Below are positions 18,887-27,681 of a DNA stretch of 64,000 bases, piece by piece. Under the pieces are notes generated by a model. It was not told the origin of the DNA, did no database searches, and worked only from the letters and a program-made list of their open reading frames with translations. Position numbers and translations under genes: made by a program. Source of the stretch: JANNVK01 sp031430435 (GTDB lineage: Bacteria; Acidobacteriota; Blastocatellia; Pyrinomonadales; Pyrinomonadaceae); assembly GCA_031430435.1 (NCBI GenBank), contig JANPBM010000073.1, positions 1-64,000 of the forward strand. Reading direction: 5' to 3'. How positions within the stretch are numbered: the first letter of the stretch is position 1; every line of letters starts with the position of its first letter.

Positions 18887-19486
18887 TTACAAAACGCTTA
18901 ATTGCCTGAAAATTTCGGAAACTTGCGTGCTTATCGCGTCGAAACCGTTAGTTGTATCAATCAAAAAATCGGCGAAACATTTTTTTTCGGCTTGCGACAT
19001 TTGGGCATTTATCCTTTTTTCTGCATCTTTAATGTCCAGTTTGTTACGCTTTATTAAACGTTCAAGTTGCATTTTCGGTTCGCACCACACGACAATTATT
19101 TTATCAAACCGTTTGTAACTTCCCGATTCAATCATCAAAGCCGCGTCAATTATCGCTAATTTATCGGATTTTTTTTCTTCTAATTGTTGCAACCAAACGT
19201 TTTGTGATTCAAACACAAGCGGATGAACGATTGAATTTAAAAGTTGACGTTTGGCTTCGTCGGAAAAAACTATTGCTCCGAGTTTGCCTCGATTTATTTC
19301 TCCGTTCGGCTCCAAAACATCGTTTCCAAACGATTCGACAATTTGAAAATAACCTTTCGTATTCGGCTCGACAACTTCGCGCGCCGTTTGATCGGCATCG
19401 CAAACCGGAACGCCGAGTCCGCGAAAAACTTCGCAAACAAACGATTTACCGACCGCGATTGAACCTGTTAAGCCGACCTTTAGCAT
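18887..19486 (-). CDS. coaE: dephospho-CoA kinase
   Basis: A 199-residue kinase that phosphorylates the 3'-hydroxyl of dephospho-CoA, the last step of coenzyme A synthesis. The P-loop is GSIAVGKS near residue 8, followed by CDADQTAREVVEPNTKGY, then HPLVFESQNVW and the lid region LIKRNKLDIKDAEKRINAQM, all characteristic. Length is normal. It starts 8 bases after mazG and is followed after 16 bases by the binding protein gene, so core metabolism and peptide uptake share a transcript. Confidence 0.95.
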   Translation of the reverse strand: MLKVGLTGSIAVGKSFVCEVFRGLGVPVCDADQTAREVVEPNTKGYFQIVESFGNDVLEPNGEINRGKLGAIVFSDEAKRQLLNSIVHPLVFESQNVWLQQLEEKKSDKLAIIDAALMIESGSYKRFDKIIVVWCEPKMQLERLIKRNKLDIKDAEKRINAQMSQAEKKCFADFLIDTTNGFDAISTQVSEIFRQLSVL

Positions 19487-19494
19487 TGATTCAT

Positions 19495-19797
19495 TTATTT
19501 TCGGTTGTGCCGTTTCGCCAATTTTTCAACGTTAAATTCAGCGATTTGCGTGAGCGTCAAGCCCAATTCATCGGCACACGCGGAAATATACCACAATACG
19601 TCGCCTAGTTCGTCTTTCAATTTCAGACGAGTTTCATCGGTAATTACGCCGTCGAAATCGCGTTGAATTTTCTTGACAATGTTGGCAACTTCGCCCGCTT
19701 CGCCCGCAAGTCCGAGCGTCGGATATTCCAAATTTTGCAAACGACGCGGATAAAGTGCCGTTTGTTTTGCTTCGTTTTGATAATCTTCAAATTTCAT
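19495..19797 (-). CDS. MazG-like nucleotide pyrophosphohydrolase
   Basis: A 100-residue single-domain all-alpha NTP pyrophosphatase. The metal site is seen in GLAGEAGEVANIVKK and DELGDVLWYISACADELG (E-x-x-E ... E-x-x-D). Short MazG-like proteins of this size act as dimers or tetramers and hydrolyse (d)NTPs to monophosphates, often as house-cleaning enzymes; the substrate is unknown here. Its ATG lies about 80 bases after folD and its stop is 8 bases before coaE. Confidence 0.88.
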   Translation of the reverse strand: MKFEDYQNEAKQTALYPRRLQNLEYPTLGLAGEAGEVANIVKKIQRDFDGVITDETRLKLKDELGDVLWYISACADELGLTLTQIAEFNVEKLAKRHNRK

Positions 19798-19799
19798 CT

Positions 19800-19893
19800 T
19801 TTTCTAATGGAAAATGGAGAGTGGAAAATTAAAGACGTAAAACACTATCTTTATTCTCAATTCTCAATTCTCCATTCTCAATTTTTAATTCTG
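19800..19893. repeat. low-complexity A-rich/T-rich spacer repeat before folD
   Basis: The interval upstream of mazG holds an A/G-rich stretch (aaTGGAAAATGGAGAGTGGA) and then a tandem T/C-rich stretch made of the 8-10-base unit CTCAATT(CT), which runs into the last codons of folD. The two halves are partly complementary. A related tandem AATTAAG repeat occurs at about 49175-49196. It looks like slippage-prone spacer DNA with no recognised function. Confidence 0.4.
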
Positions 19894-20795
19894 CCCTTCG
19901 CGGCTTCGACTGTGTTTTTCATCAACATTGCGATTGTCAGCAAGCCGACTCCACCCGGCACAGGCGTAAATTTTCCCGCTTTTGCCATTGCGTCTTTCGG
20001 ATTAACGTCGCCGACCAAAGTAAAACCGCGTTTTTCAATCGTCGAAAGCCGTTTTTCAAGTTCGTTTTCAACGAATAATTCTTTCGCAAATTCAACATCG
20101 GAAACGTTGTTAATTCCGACATCAATTACGGTCGCACCGGTTTTGATATGTTCGGATTTGATAAAACCCGCCCGCCCGATTGCTGCGATTAAAATATCGG
20201 CTTGCGTTGTTATCTCTGCGAGATTTTTTGTTCGCGAATGGCAGATTGTAACCGTTGCATCATTTTGTAAAAGCAACATTGCCAACGGTTTACCGACAAT
20301 ATTACTGCGTCCGACGACAACCGCGTGTTTGCCCGACATTTCAATTTTGTAATAACGCAAAATTTCGATTACGCCCGCAGGCGTGCAAGGCAGAAGCGAT
20401 TTTTGACCCGTTGAAAGTTTGCCGACACTGATCGGATTAAAGCCGTCGACATCTTTTTCGGGCGAAACTGCGTCCAAAATTGTTTTCTCGTCAATATGTT
20501 TCGGCAACGGTAATTGCACCAAAATTCCGTCAACATCTTTGCGATTATTAAGTTCGCCGACAACCTTTAATAATTCGGTTTGCGTAGTTTCTGCCGACAA
20601 ATGCAGATGCTCGGATTTTATACCTAACTCGTTGCAGGTTTTAACTTTATTGCCCACATAAACCGCCGACGCTTCATCTTCGCCGACGCGGACAACCGCT
20701 AAACACGGTTGAAACGATAAAGTTTTTACTTCATCGGCAACTTCGCGTTTTATTGCTTCCGCGACTACTTTGCCGCCTAAAATTTCTGCTATCAT
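19878..20795 (-). CDS. folD: methylenetetrahydrofolate dehydrogenase/cyclohydrolase (FolD)
   Basis: A 305-residue bifunctional enzyme converting 5,10-methylene-THF to 10-formyl-THF with NADP. Family signatures: SAVYVGNKVKTCNELGI with the catalytic Tyr-x-x-x-Lys, DGILVQLPLPKHID, PEKDVDGFNP, PCTPAGVIEIL, VVGRSNIVGKP for NADP binding, and TPVPGGVGLLTIAMLMKNT. A TTG-started extension of 14 codons exists upstream, but the ATG at 20795 gives the normal N-terminus (MIAEILGGK). It diverges from the transglycosylase gene with only 46 bases between starts and is probably the first gene of the long minus-strand operon. Confidence 0.95.
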   Translation of the reverse strand: MIAEILGGKVVAEAIKREVADEVKTLSFQPCLAVVRVGEDEASAVYVGNKVKTCNELGIKSEHLHLSAETTQTELLKVVGELNNRKDVDGILVQLPLPKHIDEKTILDAVSPEKDVDGFNPISVGKLSTGQKSLLPCTPAGVIEILRYYKIEMSGKHAVVVGRSNIVGKPLAMLLLQNDATVTICHSRTKNLAEITTQADILIAAIGRAGFIKSEHIKTGATVIDVGINNVSDVEFAKELFVENELEKRLSTIEKRGFTLVGDVNPKDAMAKAGKFTPVPGGVGLLTIAMLMKNTVEAAKGRIKN

Positions 20796-20841
20796 ACTGT
20801 TTGTTACAAGATTACAACGTTTCTCAATCGCTGACAATTCT

Positions 20842-23244
20842 ATGAAAACATTAACTTTATTATTTTCAATCTGGTTTTTTTCAACAATTATATTTGCCCA
20901 AGATTTTCAAACAAAAATCCGTTCGGCGGTCGAAAATCGTGATTATTCAGCTGCGGTTATTGAACTTAATTCACTCAAAAAATCGGACAAGAAGTTGTTT
21001 CAAATCAACAATTACGACTATTTGCTCGCCAGAATTTCAGAGAAAAAAGGCGATTTGGCAACGGCTATGTCAAATTATAATACGGTCGTCAAGCGTAAAT
21101 CGGTTTTAGGCGAATACGCGCTTTGGCATTTGTCGCAGATTTCGCGTTCGAGCGGAAATTTGATGCAGGAACGTATTTATTTACAACAACTTGCCGTTTC
21201 CGCCCCGAATAGTTTGTTGAAAAATGCGGCGAATTCACGCACTGCGCGAAGTTACTTTGAAAGCAATGATTTTCAATCGGTTATCGGTTATCAGTTATCG
21301 GTCAACAACCAATCGGGAAATCAACAACTTAAAACCGAGAATCGTGAAAATTTATTGTTGCTCGGACAATCGTATTTGCAAAGCGGAAAATCGAACGAAG
21401 CACGCGAAGTTTTTACGAAATTATTGACAACTTTGCCGAACGCAAACCAGCCGGATGACTTTGCATTGGCAGCGACAAAAGGCTTGGACGAACTTGACGG
21501 CGGAAAAGATTTATTCGGCAAACAAGCACCGCAACTTACTGATGCCGAACATCTTAGACGCGCAACAATTTATCAGTTTAATCGTGATTTTACGTTTTCT
21601 CGACTGCATTACCAAGCGATTGTCGAACGTTTTCCGCAATCGCCGAGTCTTGCCGCCGCAATGTTTCAAATCGGCAGAAGTTACGCGATCGAACTGCGTT
21701 TTAACGAGGCGATTCAATGGTTCGAGCGTGTCCAAAATCAGTTTCCCGAAGGCGAAATTGCCAAAGATGCGTTGTCGCAAACCGCGTCCGCATATGCTCG
21801 CGTCAGCAAACCGAAAGAAGCTGTTTCGCGGTATCAAAAGTTTATCGAACGCTTTCCCGATGCCGATAATTCGGAACGCGCATATTTGAATATCGTGGAC
21901 ATCCAACGCGATTTAGGCGAGACAAACGATGCCTTAAAATGGGCTAAAAAGACGCAGGAAGCATTCAAAGAAAAGTTGCCCGAAGCCATCGCGCTTTTTA
22001 CGCAAGCACGAATAAATATTGCCGAAAATAATTGGGCAAACGCACTTTCCGATTTAGATAAACTGTTGACAATAAGCGATTTAGGCGGCACCAAAGTACC
22101 AAGCGGCACAAACAAAACCGAAGTTACATTTTTGAAAGCGTTCGTTTTAGAACAACTCGGACGCATTGAAGAAGCCGTTGATATTTACCTTTCGATTCCC
22201 GACGGTCGCGGCGAGTATTACGGTTGGCGTTCAACCGAAAGACTGAAACTTTTAGCTTCGGGCGAAAACTCTAAAACTATTATTACAAACAAGTTAGCAA
22301 GTTTATCAACCCAAACTGCGGACATTGAAACTAATCGAAAAAACGCCCAGAATGTTTATCGACTGACAGGCGATGTGAATGTTTTGGAAACAATCAAAAA
22401 AACGTACGCCGTTTCGCCTGCTTATCAAAAAGTTCCGACATTTAAACTTCAAGAATTCGGTCGCAAAACTATTTTGAAAGATAAGCCGAAACAACCCGCA
22501 ATCAATCATCAAATTTTAGCCGACGAGCTTTTATTTCTTGGTTTATACGACGAAGCAACGCCCGAACTTGAAACGGCTTTGCGTGAAAAACCGGCGAAAA
22601 ATACTAATTCGTTGAGTGATTTTCCGACTGACACGGCGTTCACGTTGGCGGTTTTTTACAAACGCGGCGATGTCGGAAATCGGGCAATCGCGTGGCTTGA
22701 ACCGATTTGGCGGCAAATTCCCGCCGATTATCAAATTGAACTGATGCCGCGTGAACAAGCCGAAATACTTTATCCGATTCCGTATGCCGATTCGTTGGTA
22801 AAATTCGGGACTGAAAAAAATGTCGATCCGCGATATTTGCTTTCGATTATGCGGCAGGAATCTCGTTATCGCGCCGACGTTAAATCGGTTGCGGCGGCAC
22901 GCGGATTGATGCAGTTTATTTCGTCAACCTCAAATCAAATCGCCGGCGATCTGGGGAAAACTAATTTCAAACAAGACGAATTATATAATCCGCCGACTGC
23001 AATTCAGTTCGGATCGCAGTATTTATCGAATCTTTTCAAACTTTTTCCCGACCAACCGCAAGCCGTCGCGGCGAGTTATAACGGCGGTGAAGTAAATATG
23101 ACACGCTGGCTGGCACGTTCAAAAACTGCTTTGCCCGATAGATATGTGCCGGAAATTGTGTTCTCGCAATCGAAAGACTACGTTTACAAAGTAATGGCGA
23201 ATTACCGTGTTTATCAACTTTTATATAACGATAAACTTAGATAA
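20842..23244 (+). CDS. slt: soluble lytic murein transglycosylase with TPR superhelix
   Basis: An 800-residue periplasmic protein. Residues 1-20 form a Sec signal (ending IIFAQ). A long helical TPR-like domain fills about residues 25-640. The C-terminal catalytic SLT domain follows, with the catalytic Glu in MRQESRYRADVKS, then ARGLMQFISST, LYNPPTAIQFGSQYL and AVAASYNGGE. It cleaves the MurNAc-GlcNAc bond of peptidoglycan to give 1,6-anhydro ends. The layout (alpha ring plus C-terminal SLT) matches Slt70 but is longer. The frame is open 24 codons upstream, but the signal peptide begins at 20842. Confidence 0.92.
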   Translation: MKTLTLLFSIWFFSTIIFAQDFQTKIRSAVENRDYSAAVIELNSLKKSDKKLFQINNYDYLLARISEKKGDLATAMSNYNTVVKRKSVLGEYALWHLSQISRSSGNLMQERIYLQQLAVSAPNSLLKNAANSRTARSYFESNDFQSVIGYQLSVNNQSGNQQLKTENRENLLLLGQSYLQSGKSNEAREVFTKLLTTLPNANQPDDFALAATKGLDELDGGKDLFGKQAPQLTDAEHLRRATIYQFNRDFTFSRLHYQAIVERFPQSPSLAAAMFQIGRSYAIELRFNEAIQWFERVQNQFPEGEIAKDALSQTASAYARVSKPKEAVSRYQKFIERFPDADNSERAYLNIVDIQRDLGETNDALKWAKKTQEAFKEKLPEAIALFTQARINIAENNWANALSDLDKLLTISDLGGTKVPSGTNKTEVTFLKAFVLEQLGRIEEAVDIYLSIPDGRGEYYGWRSTERLKLLASGENSKTIITNKLASLSTQTADIETNRKNAQNVYRLTGDVNVLETIKKTYAVSPAYQKVPTFKLQEFGRKTILKDKPKQPAINHQILADELLFLGLYDEATPELETALREKPAKNTNSLSDFPTDTAFTLAVFYKRGDVGNRAIAWLEPIWRQIPADYQIELMPREQAEILYPIPYADSLVKFGTEKNVDPRYLLSIMRQESRYRADVKSVAAARGLMQFISSTSNQIAGDLGKTNFKQDELYNPPTAIQFGSQYLSNLFKLFPDQPQAVAASYNGGEVNMTRWLARSKTALPDRYVPEIVFSQSKDYVYKVMANYRVYQLLYNDKLR

Positions 23245-23366
23245 TTAAATCATTTGTTCATCGAATAATTGATTTTTACACTTAAACTTCTTTTTTTACC
23301 AAAAATTTGTTAGGTTTGAATACAGATTTTTAGTTTTACATTTTTAATTTTACATTGAGATAAGTT

Positions 23367-23729
23367 ATGCCAATTCAAGCGATTAGATTCGGATATTTGT
23401 TGATGGTGGTCGGAATTGTCGGCTACGGTTACGGTTGGGCAAACGGAAGCGCCAGCATTACGGCGTTGATTCCCGCGTTTTTCGGGTTAGTTTTAAATCT
23501 GCTCGGATATTTTGCTGCCCGTGCAGAAAACTTACGCAAGATTTTAATGCACGCGGCTGTTTTAGTCGGATTACTCGGATTTATTTCGGCGTTCGGTCGG
23601 TTGATGATGAAAATAAGCGAATTTACAATTTCAGCCGCAAGCATTTCACAGATTGCAATGTCGTTGATTTGCTTGGCTTTCGTGGTTTTATGCGTGATGT
23701 CGTTTGTAAATGCTCGCAAAGCAACCTGA
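23367..23729 (+). CDS. small four-helix integral membrane protein
   Basis: A 120-residue protein with four predicted membrane helices (about residues 7-24, 30-48, 59-78 and 93-114), short loops and no catalytic motif. GAGATAAG precedes the ATG. It matches the kind of short conserved membrane proteins found in many environmental bacteria but no function can be assigned. It converges with the histidine kinase gene, leaving only 4 bases between stops. Confidence 0.7.
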   Translation: MPIQAIRFGYLLMVVGIVGYGYGWANGSASITALIPAFFGLVLNLLGYFAARAENLRKILMHAAVLVGLLGFISAFGRLMMKISEFTISAASISQIAMSLICLAFVVLCVMSFVNARKAT

Positions 23730-23733
23730 TATT

Positions 23734-25083
23734 TCAAATTTCAGTAAACGGCAGAATTATTTCGACAATCAAACCGTTTTCCGTGTTTCGAGCGGAGATT
23801 TCGCCTTTGTGAGCGTGAACGGATTGTTCGGCGATTGCCAAACCTAAACCGATTCCGCCGGACTTTCGTGTACGAGATTCGCTGACCCGATAAAACGGTT
23901 GAAAAATTTCCTTTAATTCGGCTTCGGGAATTCCGTCACCGTAATCTCTGATTGTAATAAATGCTTGATTTTGTTTGGTTTGCAAAGAAACTTCAACCTT
24001 ATCTTTCGTATAACGCAACGCATTACGCAACACATTTTCTATTGCACTTCGCAACAATCTTTCATTTCCGACAATCTTGCAAGCATCTTTTTGCAAAATT
24101 TCCACCGACTTCCCTTTTGCTTCAGCTTCAAATTTCGCGTCCGCAACTACGTTTTCAAACAGTTTGGCAAGATTAACTTCTCTTTTATCAATCGTTTCCG
24201 ATTTACTTTCAAGTTTTGAAAGCGTCAAAATATTCGAAATCATTTCGTTCAACCGGTTCGATTCGGTCTCGATTCGGTTGAGAAAAGTTTCGTTATTCGT
24301 GGTGTTTTTCGCCAACTCCAGAGCAACATTCATTCGCGCCAACGGCGAGCGAAGTTCGTGCGAAATATCGCGTGTGAGACGAGTTTGCGAAGTAATCAAC
24401 GATTCGATTTGTTTCGCCATTTCGTCAAAATCTTTGGCGAGTTGTCCGATTTCGTCGCGCCGTTTTATTCCTGCGCGTGCCTGTAAATCACCGTCGGCAA
24501 AGTGTTTAGTCGCCGTTCCGAGCTTAATGATCGGCTTTACCAAATAGCGAGCAAGCGCGTAACAAAGCAACGCGGCGGTCAATAAAATTGTAAACAGACG
24601 AATTCCGCGAGTTTTCCAATCAACCCCGAAAGGAATCGGCGGACGCGGAAATTCGATTCGCAGAACGAATACAAAAACTTCGCCTTTTAGGGTCGTAAAC
24701 CGCTTTGCCGAATAATTTTCATCGGCATTCAAAAACTCGAACGCAATTTCATCATTATTAAAAGCGTTTTGAATTGTCGCCAACGAATGTTGCCCGTTTT
24801 CACCGTCGAAACACGGTTTATTTTTGTCGTTTGTGACGCAAACGTCGCGGTAATTACTCGCTTTTTTTATCGTGTTTAAAAATTTATCAACGCCTTTTTC
24901 GCCTTCGGAATCATAAATTTGCTTCGCCGTTTCCGTATAAACCGTCAATGTATTTGTAATTATACCTCTCCAACGTTCCGCAAAAGGTTCGCTTTGCGTC
25001 GAAAAAGACACAACTAACGAAACGCTGACAATCAACGTAATTGCCAGCAAAAACCATAAGAAAATTTTCCAAAACAGACTCAT
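23734..25083 (-). CDS. cpxA: CpxA-like sensor histidine kinase
   Basis: A 449-residue inner-membrane kinase. Membrane segment 1 is at about residues 6-27 and segment 2 at about 155-172, flanking a periplasmic sensor domain with two Cys (CVTNDKNKPC). HAMP follows, then the dimerisation helix with the phosphorylated His in DISHELRSP, and the ATPase domain with N-box NVLRNALRYT, G1 DYGDGIP and G2 GIGLGLAI. It would sense envelope stress and phosphorylate the adjacent OmpR-type regulator. The Cpx assignment rests on domain layout, the linked CpxP-like gene and the GTAAA box upstream of the regulator gene. Confidence 0.85.
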   Translation of the reverse strand: MSLFWKIFLWFLLAITLIVSVSLVVSFSTQSEPFAERWRGIITNTLTVYTETAKQIYDSEGEKGVDKFLNTIKKASNYRDVCVTNDKNKPCFDGENGQHSLATIQNAFNNDEIAFEFLNADENYSAKRFTTLKGEVFVFVLRIEFPRPPIPFGVDWKTRGIRLFTILLTAALLCYALARYLVKPIIKLGTATKHFADGDLQARAGIKRRDEIGQLAKDFDEMAKQIESLITSQTRLTRDISHELRSPLARMNVALELAKNTTNNETFLNRIETESNRLNEMISNILTLSKLESKSETIDKREVNLAKLFENVVADAKFEAEAKGKSVEILQKDACKIVGNERLLRSAIENVLRNALRYTKDKVEVSLQTKQNQAFITIRDYGDGIPEAELKEIFQPFYRVSESRTRKSGGIGLGLAIAEQSVHAHKGEISARNTENGLIVEIILPFTEI

Positions 25084-25122
25084 ATCAGGTAAGTTATCGG
25101 TTGGCGTTGCGCGTGATAACTG

Positions 25123-25803
25123 CTAACTTTTGACAGTGTAAATATAACCGACAGAACGAATTGTCTTGATTTTATCGTTATCCAACTTTTTGCGAAGATT
25201 GCTGACGTGCATATCTAAACTGCGGTCAAACGGCGAAAGTTTTCGTTCCAGAATTTGGACGCTCAAATCTTCTTTTTTGACGATATTTCCCGCGTTTTTC
25301 AAAAGTTCGACCAGCAAATCGAATTCTATTGCCGTCAGCGGAATTTCCTCGTTGTTTCGTTTCGCCGAACGTCCGGAAACTGAAACTTCAACGTCTTCGA
25401 TTTGCAGTTTTTCGCTTGCAAGTTGTTGTCTTTCTTCGGTTTGCGTTGCTCTTCGCAAAATCGCCCGCAAACGCGCGACTAATTCTCGCGGATTAAAAGG
25501 TTTCGGCAAATAATCGTCCGCCCCGATTTCCAGACCGACAATTTTGTCCATATCGTCGCCGCGCGCCGTCAGCATAATGACGGGAAGTTTCGAGGTTTGA
25601 CGCAATTCACGCAAAACGTCGAAGCCGTTTTTTTTCGGTAACATTACGTCTAAAACAACTAAATCGTGCTGATTTTTTAACGCCTTACACAGACCGGTTT
25701 CGCCGTCGTGAACAGTATTAACTTCAAATCCTTCAACAGTTAAGTATTCCGAAACAAGTTCGCAAAGCTCTTCGTCGTCATCAATAATCAAGATTTTGTT
25801 CAT
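25123..25803 (-). CDS. cpxR: CpxR-like OmpR-family response regulator
   Basis: A 226-residue regulator. The receiver domain has the acidic pocket IIDDDEE, the phosphorylated Asp in VVLDVMLPKK, Thr/Ala switch (VIMLTARGD) and conserved Lys in PKPFNPREL. The C-terminal winged helix shows LTAIEFDLLVELLKNAG, SPFDRSLDMHVSNLRKKL and IRSVGYIYT. It precedes the kinase by 39 bases. An earlier in-frame ATG two codons upstream is possible. A tandem GTAAA box about 48 bases upstream suggests autoregulation. Confidence 0.92.
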   Translation of the reverse strand: MNKILIIDDDEELCELVSEYLTVEGFEVNTVHDGETGLCKALKNQHDLVVLDVMLPKKNGFDVLRELRQTSKLPVIMLTARGDDMDKIVGLEIGADDYLPKPFNPRELVARLRAILRRATQTEERQQLASEKLQIEDVEVSVSGRSAKRNNEEIPLTAIEFDLLVELLKNAGNIVKKEDLSVQILERKLSPFDRSLDMHVSNLRKKLDNDKIKTIRSVGYIYTVKS

Positions 25804-25850
25804 AATCAACCAACTAATCTTACATCAGATTTTGTCAAAGAATTTCAACT

Positions 25851-25865
25851 TTTACATTTCTTTAC
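25851..25865 (-). promoter_or_regulatory. CpxR-type box GTAAA-N5-GTAAA in the divergent cpx promoter region
   Basis: On the minus strand the sequence reads GTAAA-gaaat-GTAAA, exactly the tandem pentamer with 5-base spacing known as the CpxR recognition site in enterobacteria. It lies between the divergent regulator gene (start 25803) and the CpxP-like gene (start 25955), so it could serve both. The plus-strand view is a perfect 10-base direct repeat, TTTACATTTC twice. That OmpR-family regulators bind 10-bp direct repeats is known; use of this one is inferred. Confidence 0.65.
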
Positions 25866-25954
25866 ATTTCATAGCCGAAACTTGACGTTTGCGGCGTTCA
25901 AACTTTCGTCTCATAATTTGACGCGAATAAAAAAGGAGAAATTATTTTACCGAT

Positions 25955-26290
25955 ATGAGGAAATCCGGAATCATATTTTCAGTTTGCGGAATCATCGGAA
26001 TCGCTTCGATTTTCGCCGTTGCCCAAAGTCGCGGAGGATTCGGACACGGTTTTATGTTTGACAAAATTGCCACAGAACTCGGACTTTCCAATGACCAAAA
26101 ACCTCGGCAATACGTCGAAAAAGAAAAAACGAAAGCCGCGCTTTTCGCCGTTTTAACGACTGAGCAACGGACAAAAGCGAACGAACTTCGGGCAAATTTT
26201 GAAAGCAAAATGAAAGAAAAAGGCGGCAAAGACCATGAAGTTTTCGGCAAACACCGTCATCGCGGAGAAGATTTCCTGCCAATGTTCTAA
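25955..26290 (+). CDS. CpxP/Spy-like periplasmic LTxxQ protein
   Basis: A 111-residue protein with a Sec signal peptide (residues 1-23, ending FAVAQ). The mature part is helical and contains LGLSNDQK and LTTEQR, the paired LTxxQ-type motifs of CpxP/Spy/CnrX-type periplasmic chaperones, then a Lys/Glu/His-rich tail. It is shorter than E. coli CpxP (about 166 residues), and the helix between motifs looks trimmed. It faces the two-component genes head-to-head, as cpxP does. A GGAG sequence precedes the ATG at an unusually long distance (about 16 bases), so translation may be weak or the leader folded. Confidence 0.75.
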   Translation: MRKSGIIFSVCGIIGIASIFAVAQSRGGFGHGFMFDKIATELGLSNDQKPRQYVEKEKTKAALFAVLTTEQRTKANELRANFESKMKEKGGKDHEVFGKHRHRGEDFLPMF

Positions 26291-26316
26291 AAGTTTTCAA
26301 CCTGCCAAAAACTTGA

Positions 26317-26344
26317 GGAAAGGGTTTAATGCCTTTCCTTTTTT
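26317..26344 (+). terminator. intrinsic terminator after the CpxP-like gene
   Basis: GGAAAGG and CCTTTCC form a perfect 7-bp stem with an 8-base loop followed by TTTTTTC. It lies 27 bases past the stop codon. Confidence 0.85.
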
Positions 26345-26371
26345 CGCGTTTTCAATTATCTTTTAACCATA

Positions 26372-26650
26372 ATGCCAACTTCAATTACACAAATCGAAGA
26401 CCCCGAACGCGGTAAAATGATGTTGCGAATTTCGGGCGAAATGTTCAAATCGGACGCAATTTTGCTTGAAAAAATCGCCCTTGAAATGCGTGCGGAAATC
26501 GGTAAAAATCTGACGCTCGATCTTGCTGATTTAGATTTAATCGACAGCGAATCTGCTCCGATTTTGCTTCGTTTGGAAAAAGAACACGGCTTTGAACTCG
26601 AAGGGATGCAGATTTTTTTGCAAAAAGTAGTCAATCAAACCGAGCGTTGA
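26372..26650 (+). CDS. STAS-like (anti-anti-sigma type) small protein
   Basis: A 92-residue cytoplasmic protein with the alternating strand-helix pattern of STAS domains: RGKMMLRISGEMFKSDAILLEKI, then LTLDLADLDLIDSESAPILLRLEKEHG and a final IFLQKV strand. The segment DLADLDLIDSES corresponds to the loop with the phosphorylatable Ser of SpoIIAA-type antagonists (D-S-[ST]); Ser is present. It might be a partner of RsbW-like kinases, such as the one at 3204, but they are not adjacent. It is 32 bases upstream of lpxD and probably co-transcribed with it. Confidence 0.65.
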   Translation: MPTSITQIEDPERGKMMLRISGEMFKSDAILLEKIALEMRAEIGKNLTLDLADLDLIDSESAPILLRLEKEHGFELEGMQIFLQKVVNQTER

Positions 26651-26682
26651 CAAAGTAAAATATCAAACTTGGGACTTCAAAT

Positions 26683-27681
26683 ATGAACGTTGCACAAATT
26701 TCACAGATAATTGACGGCAAAATCATTGGCGATGCAAATGTTGAAATAACACGAGTGGCGGATATTTTAACGGCAACGCGAGGCGATCTTTCGTTTTTGG
26801 AAAAAGCCGAAAACTTTGTTTCGACAAAGGCTTCGGGCGTAATTGTCGGCGAAAACACGGAATTGAATTGCACCGTTATTCAAGTTAAAAACCCGAAATT
26901 GGCGTTTGCTAAAATCGCCGAAATTCTTCATCCGCAACTTTTTTTGAGCGGAATAAGCAATCATTCGGTGATTCATCGAACGGCGGAAATCGGTTTGAAC
27001 GTTTTTATCGGAAACTTTGCGGCAATCGGTGAAAATTCCTCCGTCGGCAAAGGCTCGCAAATTTGCGACGGTGTTAAAATCGGCAACCGTGTTTCAATCG
27101 GCATAAATTCGGTAATTCATTCAAACTGTGTGATTTACGACAATGTTTCAATCGGCGATAATTGCATAATTCACGCCGGCACAATTATCGGCGCGGACGG
27201 TTTCGGTTATATCCGCGACCAAAATTCATATATTAAATTCCCGCAAATCGGAGCAGTTATAATTGAAAACAACGTGGAAATCGGGGCAAATTCGTGCGTT
27301 GATCGCGGTGCGTTAGGCGAAACCCGCATCGGCGAAGGCACAAAAATCGATAATCTGGCGCAAATTGCTCACAACGTCAAAATCGGTAAAAGAGTCGTGA
27401 TTGCCGCGCAAACCGGAATTTCGGGCAGCACCGTTATCGAAGACGATGTGGTTATCGGCGGACAAGTCGGAATCGGCGATCACGCCCGAATTTTGAGCGG
27501 AGCAATCATCGGTTCGCAAGCCGGAGTTTTACCGAATAAAATTGTGCGGGCGGGCGTTTGGTGGGGAACACCGATTCAGCCGTTAGACGATTACAAACGG
27601 CAAAACGCGATGGTCAAAGGACTTGGGCGATTACGCGAAAATGTAAAGGCAATACAGAAACGGCAGAACGGAGAAGATTAG
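26683..27681 (+). CDS. lpxD: UDP-3-O-(3-hydroxyacyl)glucosamine N-acyltransferase
   Basis: A 332-residue enzyme that adds the second 3-hydroxyacyl chain to UDP-3-O-acyl-glucosamine in lipid A synthesis, using acyl carrier protein. The N-terminal uridine-binding domain (residues about 1-100) contains GDLSFLEK. About ten left-handed beta-helix hexapeptide repeats follow, with the LpxD hallmark GADGFGY, then CVDRGALGETRIGEGTKIDN and the catalytic His in QIAHNV. A short C-terminal helix (KQNAMVKGLGRL) ends the protein. Not beside fabZ/lpxA as often seen. It indicates a Gram-negative cell with lipid A. Confidence 0.96.
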   Translation: MNVAQISQIIDGKIIGDANVEITRVADILTATRGDLSFLEKAENFVSTKASGVIVGENTELNCTVIQVKNPKLAFAKIAEILHPQLFLSGISNHSVIHRTAEIGLNVFIGNFAAIGENSSVGKGSQICDGVKIGNRVSIGINSVIHSNCVIYDNVSIGDNCIIHAGTIIGADGFGYIRDQNSYIKFPQIGAVIIENNVEIGANSCVDRGALGETRIGEGTKIDNLAQIAHNVKIGKRVVIAAQTGISGSTVIEDDVVIGGQVGIGDHARILSGAIIGSQAGVLPNKIVRAGVWWGTPIQPLDDYKRQNAMVKGLGRLRENVKAIQKRQNGED

